From positions 1-64,000 of the forward strand of contig JBBIHC010000004.1 in assembly GCA_037447235.1 (NCBI GenBank): DNA of 64,000 bases, in the 5' to 3' direction. Positions within the stretch are counted from its first letter, which is position 1, and each line of letters opens with the position of its first letter. The DNA comes from JAVZJR01 sp037447235. GTDB taxonomy: Archaea; Micrarchaeota; Micrarchaeia; Anstonellales; Bilamarchaeaceae. The translations under genes and the position numbers were made by a program. Positions 17,204 through 24,457 of this stretch are shown here, piece after piece. The notes beneath the pieces were generated by a model. That model did no database searches. It saw only the letters and a program-made list of their open reading frames with translations, and was not told the DNA's origin.

Positions 17204-19858
17204 ATGGAGATACAGAACGAATTGAAAAGCGCGCGATTTTCTATATTCTCGCCCGAAATGATAAGAAAAATGTCGGCCGCCAAGATAATCGTTCCGGATA
17301 CTTATGACGATGACGGCTATCCGATAGACAGCGGCCTTGTCGATACGCGTCTTGGCGTGGTTGACCCGGGCCTGAAGTGCAAGACCTGCGGCGGCAGGCT
17401 GAAGGAATGCCCGGGACATTTTGGCCACATAGAGCTTGTGCGGCCGGTAATCCACGTGGAGTTCGTGAAACAGATATTTCACGTATTGAAGTCAACGTGC
17501 CCCAACTGCCACCGTCTGCTTTCCGCAGAGGTCAGGCCGATTGCCCAAGTGGAAGAAAAAGAGGAGGCGGAAGAAAAGAGGGCCAAAGCAGAAGAAAAAG
17601 CGCCCGCAAAAACCGCTTTTGAAGTGCCTTCCATACTTGACGAGGGGCCCAAGGAAGAAAGCAGGAAGGAGAAGGCCAAGGAAGAAAAGAAGAAACCCGG
17701 CGCGGCTGCCGAAAAGCCGGAAAGGGCCAAAAGCAACTGCCCGCATTGCGGGGAGAAACTGCCAGAGATAAAGATTCTTAAGCCGACGACATTCCTGAAA
17801 GACGGCGAGCCCATGCTTCCAAGCGACGTTCGCGAATGGCTCGGCGCGTTAAATGATGCGGACATACGGGCGCTCGGTTTTGATCCCATATATTCAAGGC
17901 CGGAATGGATGGTGCTTACGGTTCTGTCCGTGCCGCCGGTTAATGTTCGCCCCTCCATAACGCTTGAGACTGGCGAAAGAAGCGAGGACGACCTTACCCA
18001 CAAACTTGTTGACATAATAAGGATAAACCAGAAACTGGAAGCAAACATAAACGCCGGCGCGCCGCAGTTGATAATAGAAGACCTCTGGGAACTGCTCCAA
18101 TACCACGTTACGACCTATTTTGATAACGAGACAGCCAATATCCCGCCGGCAAGGCACAGGAGCGGAAGGGCATTGAAAACGCTGGCACAAAGACTTAAAG
18201 GGAAGGAAGGGCGTTTCAGGTATAATCTTTCCGGCAAGCGCGTCAACTTTTCTGCGCGTACTGTTGTTTCGCCGGACCCGCGCATAAGCCTCAATGAGGT
18301 TGGCGTGCCTTACGCAATTGCGGAAGAGATGTCGGTCCCGGTAGCGGTAAGCGAATGGAACATTGAAGAGATGAAGCAGTACATTCTATCCGACAAATAT
18401 CCAAAAGCGCTTTATGTCATTCGCTCCGACGGCAAAAGAATAAAGGTCGTTGATTCCCCAGATATAAAGAAAGAGATAGCCGATAACCTGAAAGTCGGAT
18501 GGGTTGTTGAAAGGCAGGTTGTTGATGGAGACATATCAATATTTAACCGGCAGCCTTCCCTGCACAGGATTTCAATGATGGGCCATCTCGTGAAAGTCCT
18601 TGGTGGAAAGACCTTCAGGATAAATCCGCTGGTGTGCCCGCCGTATAATGCAGATTTTGACGGCGATGAAATGAACCTCCACATAATACAGACCGAAGAG
18701 GCCCAGGCAGAAGCGCTTGAACTTATGAAGGTGGAAAAGCAGATTCTTTCCCCAAGGCACGGCCATGCGATAATCAAACCGCAGGAAGACCACATCTCAG
18801 GATATTATTTCCTGACGCAGGACGAGATGGAATTTACGAAAGAAGAGGCGGCAAATCTTCTTTATCTTGTCGGGATAACGGAGATGCCCAAGCCGGATAG
18901 AAAGCAAAATCGCTATTCCGGAAAGCTGCTCTTTTCTTTGCTCCTTCCGGAATCAGTAAGCCTTAAGATAAAATCAAAGATGGGCGAGGAAATAGTCGTG
19001 TCAAAAGGAAAGCTGTTGAAAGGGGCGTTGGACAGCAATGCGATGAGCGGCGAGCTCCTGGAGAAGATATTCATCAGCGAGGGACCGGAATTCACCGCGG
19101 CATTTTTGGACAACTCCACCCGGCTTGCATTGGAAGCCATTTCAATACACGGCCTAAGTGTTTCTCTTGCCGATTATTCGGTATCCGAAAAAGCAAGAAA
19201 AAAGATAGATGAGCTTTTGGAGAGGATGGACCGCGAAATAGACAACCTGATTATGCAATACAAAAACAAGTCGCTTGAACGATCTCCCGGCATGAGCCTG
19301 AAAGACACCCTGGAGGCGATTTTGGTCCAGATAACATCGCAAACCAGGGAAGCGGTCGGCAAGGTGGTGGAGGAAGACCTTACCCTCCAGAATCCCTCCA
19401 TACTCATGGCTAAAATAGGGGCAAGAGGAAGCCTGTTAAACGCAATCCAGATGTCTTCCACGGTTGCGCAGCAGACGGTGAGAAACAAACGGCCTTCCAG
19501 GGGATACAGGCAAAGAACCCTGCCATACTTCAGGCCGGGTTTGCTCACAGGGAAAGAGCACGGTTTTGTGTATTCCTCTTTTGTCAACGGATTGAGCATA
19601 CACGAGTTCTTCCATCACGCCATGGGCGGCCGCGAGGCGCTTGTAAATACGGCAATCAGGACCGCCCGTTCGGGTTATATGCAGCGCAGGCTGATTAATG
19701 CTCTGCAGGACCTGGTGGTGTACGAGGACGGAACTGTCCGCAATGCGGACTTGAGCATAGTGCAATTTATTTACGGCGGCGACGCGAAGGATCCGATGCT
19801 GGCATCAAAGGCTGAGATTGACGTTGCTGCCAAGCAGGACGATGTTGATACGGCTTAG
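17204..19858 (+). CDS. rpoA1: RNA polymerase subunit A' with charged insertion in the zinc region
   Basis: 884 aa from ATG 17204 (AGGGGTGAT upstream; a GTG 9 nt earlier is possible). NADFDGDEMN at about residues 481-490 binds the catalytic magnesium. The clamp zinc motif CKTCGGRLKECPGHFGH is intact. The second zinc ribbon is split: CPNC at about 99-102 and CPHC at about 179-182 are separated by a Lys/Glu/Ala-rich low-complexity stretch (about 116-177), longer and more charged than the usual linker. It is the largest catalytic subunit half, paired with A'' downstream. Confidence 0.97.
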   Translation: MEIQNELKSARFSIFSPEMIRKMSAAKIIVPDTYDDDGYPIDSGLVDTRLGVVDPGLKCKTCGGRLKECPGHFGHIELVRPVIHVEFVKQIFHVLKSTCPNCHRLLSAEVRPIAQVEEKEEAEEKRAKAEEKAPAKTAFEVPSILDEGPKEESRKEKAKEEKKKPGAAAEKPERAKSNCPHCGEKLPEIKILKPTTFLKDGEPMLPSDVREWLGALNDADIRALGFDPIYSRPEWMVLTVLSVPPVNVRPSITLETGERSEDDLTHKLVDIIRINQKLEANINAGAPQLIIEDLWELLQYHVTTYFDNETANIPPARHRSGRALKTLAQRLKGKEGRFRYNLSGKRVNFSARTVVSPDPRISLNEVGVPYAIAEEMSVPVAVSEWNIEEMKQYILSDKYPKALYVIRSDGKRIKVVDSPDIKKEIADNLKVGWVVERQVVDGDISIFNRQPSLHRISMMGHLVKVLGGKTFRINPLVCPPYNADFDGDEMNLHIIQTEEAQAEALELMKVEKQILSPRHGHAIIKPQEDHISGYYFLTQDEMEFTKEEAANLLYLVGITEMPKPDRKQNRYSGKLLFSLLLPESVSLKIKSKMGEEIVVSKGKLLKGALDSNAMSGELLEKIFISEGPEFTAAFLDNSTRLALEAISIHGLSVSLADYSVSEKARKKIDELLERMDREIDNLIMQYKNKSLERSPGMSLKDTLEAILVQITSQTREAVGKVVEEDLTLQNPSILMAKIGARGSLLNAIQMSSTVAQQTVRNKRPSRGYRQRTLPYFRPGLLTGKEHGFVYSSFVNGLSIHEFFHHAMGGREALVNTAIRTARSGYMQRRLINALQDLVVYEDGTVRNADLSIVQFIYGGDAKDPMLASKAEIDVAAKQDDVDTA

Positions 19859-19866
19859 GTGATGTT

Positions 19867-20943
19867 ATGATGAAAAAAGAAAAGGTTACGGTTGCACCAT
19901 ACGAGGCAGTAGGTGTGGTGGCGGCCCAAAGCATAGGCGAGCCCGGCACGCAGATGACAATGAGAACATTTCACTATGCCGGTGTTGCAGAGCACGTCCC
20001 CACAGGCCTGCCAAGACTGATAGAGATAGTTGATGCCAAAAAAGAGCCAAAAAAACCCATAATAGACATATACCTGAAAAAGTCGATCTCGCGGAATCGT
20101 TCTGAAGTTGAAAAAGCGGCAAAACACCTCGGCTCGGTGTTCATTTCCGATATTGCAGGCGTGTTTGACGACCTTGTAAACTATCAGATAAAGGTAACTT
20201 ACAATGAAATCGACGGCGCCTCCATGGGCGTGAGTTTTGCCGCCTTGAAAAAGGCGCTGGAAGACTATTCTGACGAAATGCAGGTCAAAGACACGACCAT
20301 ATCGATCAAGCCCAAAAAAAGAAAGAAGGCTGATAAGAAAGGAAAGAAGAAGGAAGAGCAGGCTGCAGCCGCCGGCAGCGAACCGGCCGAAGAAAAAATT
20401 AACGCCAGATACATCAGAAGAATGGCAAATAAGATAAAACAAACCCTGGTTTTGGGCGTTCCGGGAGTGCACAGGGCAGTGGTCGCAAAAGCCGCCGACG
20501 GAGAATACTTTATAAGGGCAAGCGGCTACAATATTCTGGGTGCGCTCACGCATGAGGCGGCAGACGCAACGCGGGTATACACCAACAACATAAAAGAAAT
20601 CGAGCGCATCTACGGCATTGAAGCCGCCCGCAATGCCATTATAAAAGAAATAAAGGACGTTATGGATATGCAAAAGCTTTCTGTTGACATAAGGCACATC
20701 ATGCTTATTGCGGATGCGATGACGCATTCCGGCACCGTAAAGTCCATAGGGAGGCACGGTTTAAGCGGCGAGAAGGTGGGTGTTTTTGGAAGGGCGGCTT
20801 TTGAGGAAACGGTAAAACACCTTATAACCGCTGCTTCCGTGGCCGTGGAGGACACGCTTGTCGGCGTTACTGAAAACATAATTGTCGGGCAGACCGTCCC
20901 GGTTGGGACAGGCAGGATAAAGTTGCTTCTGAAAATGAAATAA
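19867..20943 (+). CDS. rpoA2: RNA polymerase subunit A''
   Basis: 358 aa, the C-terminal part of the beta-prime-like subunit, including the end of the trigger loop region and the jaw. YEAVGVVAAQSIGEPGTQMT and MRTFHYAG are the bridge/trigger-loop landmarks, and the C-terminal part ends with VTENIIVGQTVPVGTG. A Lys-rich stretch with Ala (KPKKRKKADKKGKKKEEQ) near the middle is a low-complexity linker within the jaw. ATG 19867 or 19870 follows GGTGATGTT. Spacing of 8 nt to A' supports co-transcription. Confidence 0.96.
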   Translation: MMKKEKVTVAPYEAVGVVAAQSIGEPGTQMTMRTFHYAGVAEHVPTGLPRLIEIVDAKKEPKKPIIDIYLKKSISRNRSEVEKAAKHLGSVFISDIAGVFDDLVNYQIKVTYNEIDGASMGVSFAALKKALEDYSDEMQVKDTTISIKPKKRKKADKKGKKKEEQAAAAGSEPAEEKINARYIRRMANKIKQTLVLGVPGVHRAVVAKAADGEYFIRASGYNILGALTHEAADATRVYTNNIKEIERIYGIEAARNAIIKEIKDVMDMQKLSVDIRHIMLIADAMTHSGTVKSIGRHGLSGEKVGVFGRAAFEETVKHLITAASVAVEDTLVGVTENIIVGQTVPVGTGRIKLLLKMK

Positions 20944-20959
20944 TGGCTTGGTGATTTGT

Positions 20960-21394
20960 ATGGCAAAGGAAGAGAGCGAGGGAGAGAAAAACGTTTCCGA
21001 GGCAGAAGTCGAAGAAAATTCAGCTGAAAAAATTCCGGAAAAGAAAAGCAAGGAAAAGCGGGTCGTGAGAAGGAGAAAGACGAAGGAAAAAGAGAATCCC
21101 CTTGTTGCTGCGATCAGGCTTGCAGTTGAGAGCGGAAAGACCGAATTCGGCGTCAAAAGCGGGCTTGCGGCTTTTCTTGCCGGAAAGGCAGCCCTTTTCG
21201 TAATCGCCGAAAACACCCCAGAAGAATATCAAAAGAGGGTTTTTGATCTCGCTGAAAAATCAAAAATACCAGTGATAGTCTTCCCTGGTTCAAGCATGGA
21301 GCTTGGCGCGGTTTGCGGCAAGCCTTTTTCCGTTTCCGTTCTTTCGGTTTATGATGCCGGGAACTCCAACCTGATGGCGTATGTGAAAAAATAA
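20960..21394 (+). CDS. rpl30e: Ribosomal protein L30e with charged N-terminal extension
   Basis: 144 aa from ATG 20960 behind TTGGTGAT. The C-terminal 100 residues are the L7Ae/L30e RNA-binding fold (LAVESGKTEFGVKSG, KIPVIVFPGSSMELGAVCGKPFSVSVL). The first 45 or so residues are a Lys/Glu-rich extension absent from standard archaeal L30e (about 100 aa), ending in VVRRRKTKEKE. The position between rpoA2 and nusA is the conserved archaeal order. It binds 23S rRNA kink-turn type sites in the large subunit. Confidence 0.9.
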   Translation: MAKEESEGEKNVSEAEVEENSAEKIPEKKSKEKRVVRRRKTKEKENPLVAAIRLAVESGKTEFGVKSGLAAFLAGKAALFVIAENTPEEYQKRVFDLAEKSKIPVIVFPGSSMELGAVCGKPFSVSVLSVYDAGNSNLMAYVKK

Positions 21395-21417
21395 CGTTGT
21401 CCCTTCCAAGTGATTTG

Positions 21418-21888
21418 ATGGAGCTTACCGAGCGGGGCCTTTCTTTTTTTTCCTTGTTTGAGAGCGTGACGGGCGTGATGCCGAAAGATTTCTCCGAGGT
21501 CGGCGAAATGCTGGTTTTTGTCGTGGAGCCGGACAGGATGGGGAAGGCGATAGGGAAAAATGCGGCGAATATAGCAAAGCTCAGGGCAAAATTCAGAAAA
21601 AAAGTTTTTGTTGTTTCTGATGCGGAAGAGCCGGAAGCTTTCATAAAGAATTTTTTTAGCAACATCAACATACTTAACATAGAGGAACGGACCGTGATGG
21701 GGGAGCGGTCGTTTCTTGTTTATGTTGACGAGCAGGCGCGCGGCCTTGCAGTCGGCCGCGACGGGGAGAGGATAAAGGCACTGAAAGATTTTTTAAAGAA
21801 AAAGTTCAATGCTACTGCGCACATACGCACCCGCAGGGTGCTTCAAGACAGTGCGCTGCCGCAAAAAGACGCGGCGTCTGCGGAGTAA
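21418..21888 (+). CDS. nusA: NusA-like KH-domain transcription factor
   Basis: 156 aa from ATG 21418, chosen because AAGTGATTTG precedes it (an in-frame TTG at 21397 is weaker). It contains two KH RNA-binding domains: PDRMGKAIGKNAANIAKL and GLAVGRDGERIKALKDFL carry the GxxG loops. Archaeal NusA lacks the N-terminal polymerase-binding domain of bacteria. It closes the visible part of the polymerase operon; rps12 and rps7, which usually follow, are not present before the scaffold gap. Confidence 0.9.
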   Translation: MELTERGLSFFSLFESVTGVMPKDFSEVGEMLVFVVEPDRMGKAIGKNAANIAKLRAKFRKKVFVVSDAEEPEAFIKNFFSNINILNIEERTVMGERSFLVYVDEQARGLAVGRDGERIKALKDFLKKKFNATAHIRTRRVLQDSALPQKDAASAE

Positions 21889-21933
21889 ATGCAAAATATG
21901 CGCCTGCTGTCACTGCCCTAAGCTCGTTTCACT

Positions 21934-21988
21934 CGCCGAGGTTTGTTTGACCGACAATTCGGTCAAAGCCCTCAGCTTGCGCCGAGGT
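21934..21988 (+). repeat. 55-bp direct repeat, copy 1 (left edge of gap)
   Basis: Identical over 55 bases to 22089-22143. It begins and ends with CGCCGAGGT, the first bases of tRNA-Ser, and contains a 9-bp hairpin TTTGACCGA/TCGGTCAAA (21946-21954 with 21959-21967). A weaker related unit precedes it (ccctaagctcg...cgccgag from about 21916). Confidence 0.9.
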
Positions 21989-22088
21989 NNNNNNNNNNNN
22001 NNNNNNNNNNNNNNNNNNNNNNNNNNNNNNNNNNNNNNNNNNNNNNNNNNNNNNNNNNNNNNNNNNNNNNNNNNNNNNNNNNNNNNNN
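21989..22088. other. Assembly gap of exactly 100 N
   Basis: One hundred undetermined bases, a conventional placeholder length. The exact 55-bp copies end and start precisely at its borders, which is what two contigs ending in the same k-mer would give. The true sequence may be shorter than shown, or may be a longer tandem array. Confidence 0.95.
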
Positions 22089-22143
22089 CGCCGAGGTTTG
22101 TTTGACCGACAATTCGGTCAAAGCCCTCAGCTTGCGCCGAGGT
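22089..22143 (+). repeat. 55-bp direct repeat, copy 2 (right edge of gap)
   Basis: Exact copy of 21934-21988. Its last 8 bases are the first bases of the tRNA-Ser gene, so the tRNA 5' end is itself part of the repeat. Confidence 0.9.
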
Positions 22144-22238
22144 GGCGGAATCCGGTTAACGCGTACGCCTGGAGATTCTTCTCCAACCTGTAAGCGTATC
22201 CCCTCACGGGGTTAGGAGTTCAAATCTCCTCCTCGGCG
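22136..22238 (+). tRNA. tRNA-Ser(GGA) with short intron at 37/38
   Basis: Acceptor GCCGAGG/CCTCGGC with discriminator G, as for Ser. Anticodon stem TACGC/GCGTA encloses CT-GGA-G and A38 once an 18-nt intron (22175-22192) is removed. The long variable arm (CCCC-TCAC-GGGG) is the class II hallmark of Ser. T-arm AGGAG-TTCAAAT-CTCCT. A T-rich stretch follows directly (22239-22250) and can act as terminator. Confidence 0.93.
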
Positions 22239-22241
22239 TTT

Positions 22242-22652
22242 TTATTTTTCTGCCCATTCGTGGATCAATTCGTAATCGTAAACGTCCTGGTATTTGATGC
22301 CGTAAATCCTCACCGCATCCACCGCTTTGGCGTTTTCCAATGTTATCTCTGCCTCAAATGGACATATGCACCTGCAAAAATCGCCTATGTTCTCCTCGTA
22401 TATCTCAATCGTCCTGTTTTGGGCTTTCATGCTTATGCTTATGTTTGCGCAGCAAACATAGTTTTCCTTCTGCCTTATAACAAGGATGCCGTCCGCAGTT
22501 TTCTCCACTTTAAATCCCGCGTCCGGCGCAGGCCCGCCGCCTTCGCAGTAAGTTATGGTGTGCTTCATTTTAACTTCGTTGCTCTCAAAACACCCGGCAA
22601 CAAGCAAAAATAAAATAGCAAAAAATGCAAGCATCTGCCCCGTTTTTCTCAT
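22242..22652 (-). CDS. Small lipoprotein, Cys-containing
   Basis: 136 aa from the ATG preceded by AAGGAGATATGG (an ATG 15 nt upstream is possible). The N-terminus MRKTGQMLAFFAILFLLVAGC is a lipoprotein signal with lipobox LVAGC, so the mature protein would be lipid-anchored outside the membrane. The mature part has two Cys clusters (VCCAN and FCRCICPF) and beta strands. Family not recognised. It follows the DUF192 gene by 20 nt and is probably co-transcribed. Confidence 0.65.
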   Translation of the reverse strand: MRKTGQMLAFFAILFLLVAGCFESNEVKMKHTITYCEGGGPAPDAGFKVEKTADGILVIRQKENYVCCANISISMKAQNRTIEIYEENIGDFCRCICPFEAEITLENAKAVDAVRIYGIKYQDVYDYELIHEWAEK

Positions 22653-22672
22653 CCATATCTCCTTCATCTTGC

Positions 22673-23146
22673 TTAATCAAAATAAAAACTGCAGTTTTCC
22701 GTTATCCAGTTCTTTTCTGCAAAGCCCTGGTTGACTTCCAGGACATATTTTGCCTCTTTTTGCGGATAATAAACCTTGCATTGCTCGGCGATGGAGCCGC
22801 AGGGATGCATCGGTATTATGTCAACGACCTTTTTGTCCCCATCAAAAAATATCGCGTCCAATGCCAGCGTCGTGTTGACCATCCAAAAACCGTGCCGGCC
22901 GGCTTTGTCAAAAACGAAGAGCATCCCCTCAAAATCCCCCAGCGATTGCCTGAACATCAAGCCCCGGGCCTTCTTGAACGGATCGGCTGCAATTTCCACA
23001 ATGACATCAATCTTTTTTCCTTCAGCGTTGACGAGCGTTATTCTTTTTTTCTCAATGAACGACTGAGTATAAATGAAAGCTATCAATAGTGTAAAGACCA
23101 AGGCAAACAAGGAAAGCAGAAGAAATTTTGTGGGGTCGATTTGCAT
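22673..23146 (-). CDS. Membrane-anchored DUF192 protein
   Basis: 157 aa. One N-terminal hydrophobic helix (about residues 7-27) is followed by a DUF192 domain: RGLMFRQSLGDFEGMLFVF, FWMVNT and LDAIFFDGDKKVVDI are the conserved strands. DUF192 is a small beta domain of unknown chemical function that is often exported. It is the middle gene of a run FBPase-DUF192-lipoprotein on the minus strand, 8 nt after the FBPase stop. Confidence 0.85.
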   Translation of the reverse strand: MQIDPTKFLLLSLFALVFTLLIAFIYTQSFIEKKRITLVNAEGKKIDVIVEIAADPFKKARGLMFRQSLGDFEGMLFVFDKAGRHGFWMVNTTLALDAIFFDGDKKVVDIIPMHPCGSIAEQCKVYYPQKEAKYVLEVNQGFAEKNWITENCSFYFD

Positions 23147-23154
23147 AATATCAG

Positions 23155-24261
23155 TTATATTTTTTCAAACCGCCCCTTGAGTTTCTCAAGCACTTTAGGC
23201 AGCGTAGTGTACTCCATCTCTTCAGGGGAAAGCCTGTGCGGCTCAAAGGGGCCGTGCCTTCTCATATAATCCGCTATCTTCAACGCTTTCTGCCTTGCAC
23301 GGTCAAACGACTTGTCCTTGAACATGTCAACCGGCCCGACCAGCTTCCCTTCCGCAAGCTGGAAGCCAAGCGCAACAACCCGCGGCGGGCCGTCAAATCT
23401 TGAAGGAGTGACGTCTTCCGCGGCGCACGGCATTATCGGCCCGTTGTGGGAGCCGCGCATCCACCCTGCCACAAGATGCGGGAATGCGAATGCTTCAAGG
23501 ACCTCCCCAACCGCCGGCAAACCTGCCTGTGCGCGCACTATGCCTACCGGGTCGTCCTTGCCGACATATTCGCCAGCGATTTGATAAAGTTTTTCAGTGC
23601 TGATGACTGCAACCGGTTCGTCGGCCGGCAATTTTGCGTTTTCTTTTGGGTAAACCCTTTTTATCACGTATCTGCTTTTTGCGCCGATGAGCGCAAGCAG
23701 GCTGTAAAGTTCTTCCGGAGCCTTAAGCACGACTTTCTTGCTGTTGTATATGTCAAAAACCTCGAATCTGAATCCTGGCATTGTCGGGTCTATGACAAGG
23801 CCGGCTGTGTTGAACGGGTCCGCGAACATCTTGTATACTGGCAGGTTAAACGCCCCGGGGTCGGTCTTGTCCATAAGAAATACGATTATGGGTTCGCTCT
23901 TTCGCTCGGCAAACTCCATTTCCGCCACTCCAGGCCCAAGCCCGCGGACGTTTCCTGAAAATGAGTCTGACAGCAGGTCCTGGCCGGCTCCATAGAGCTT
24001 TAATTTTTTTGCAACCTCTGTCGCAGCCTTGAAGCAATCCCACGCAAGGCCGTGTATTTCACTGTTGTCCGTTCCCTTGGAATGGGTTATGATTAGGTCA
24101 AGGTCGTCGCCGCAGCTGGCAACGTAATAATCAATTATCTTTCCGCTTTTTTTGGCTTCTTCAAGCTTTTTAGCCGCCTCTTCCTTAAGTTTTGGATGAA
24201 CCGAAGAATGGCCGACCCATCCGCCCACATCCGCTTTTATTACACTAACAGTCACTTTCAT
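23155..24261 (-). CDS. fbp: Fructose-1,6-bisphosphate aldolase/phosphatase
   Basis: 368 aa. This is the bifunctional archaeal gluconeogenic enzyme (type V FBPase) that joins the triose phosphates and removes the 1-phosphate to give fructose-6-phosphate. The N-terminus MKVTVSVIKADVGGWVGHS, the DDLDLIITH metal-binding segment, GPGVAEMEFAERKSEP and GWMRGSHNGPIMP are family landmarks, and length matches. It implies anabolic sugar synthesis. The start codon lies directly downstream of a highly structured 100-nt segment with its own TATA-like element, so the gene may be regulated by its leader. Confidence 0.95.
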   Translation of the reverse strand: MKVTVSVIKADVGGWVGHSSVHPKLKEEAAKKLEEAKKSGKIIDYYVASCGDDLDLIITHSKGTDNSEIHGLAWDCFKAATEVAKKLKLYGAGQDLLSDSFSGNVRGLGPGVAEMEFAERKSEPIIVFLMDKTDPGAFNLPVYKMFADPFNTAGLVIDPTMPGFRFEVFDIYNSKKVVLKAPEELYSLLALIGAKSRYVIKRVYPKENAKLPADEPVAVISTEKLYQIAGEYVGKDDPVGIVRAQAGLPAVGEVLEAFAFPHLVAGWMRGSHNGPIMPCAAEDVTPSRFDGPPRVVALGFQLAEGKLVGPVDMFKDKSFDRARQKALKIADYMRRHGPFEPHRLSPEEMEYTTLPKVLEKLKGRFEKI

Positions 24262-24270
24262 TTTTTTACA

Positions 24271-24428
24271 ACCATCCAGGGTGCGCGGAAGCCTTGGTTT
24301 TTACGCCAAGGAGGAGCGCAAATTCCATGGGCCTGCACCCGTGGAATCGGCTTCCGCCTAAAGCCCTTGTGTCTTCCCCCATAAATATACCTCGCAAGCC
24401 CAGGGCTTTAGCCCTGGGTGGTTGACCC
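24271..24428 (-). other. Structured element upstream of fbp: candidate RNA leader or IS200/IS605-type end
   Basis: Between fbp and nrdJ. Perfect 9-bp stem (24285-24293 with 24349-24357) encloses two hairpins (24293-24297/24306-24310 and the 10-bp 24322-24331/24338-24347), forming a three-way junction. Beyond it, 24399-24418 is a hairpin CCCAGGGC-TTTA-GCCCTGGG followed by TGGTTGACC, which resembles right ends of IS200/IS605 elements. CTAAAGCCCT (24358-24367) can alternatively pair with 24402-24411, and GGGTGC (24279-24284) with GCACCC (24335-24340). A TATA-like ATATTTAT on the minus strand (about 24383-24390) would place the junction in the fbp mRNA leader. No transposase is nearby. Confidence 0.55.
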
Positions 24429-24457
24429 GCTAAAAATGATAATATCTCTTAATCTTT

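Noticed and set aside
19855..20757. 300-codon minus-strand frame
   Set aside because: Complement of rpoA2 in a compatible codon phase; composition (His, Cys, Tyr rich) is that of an antisense shadow.
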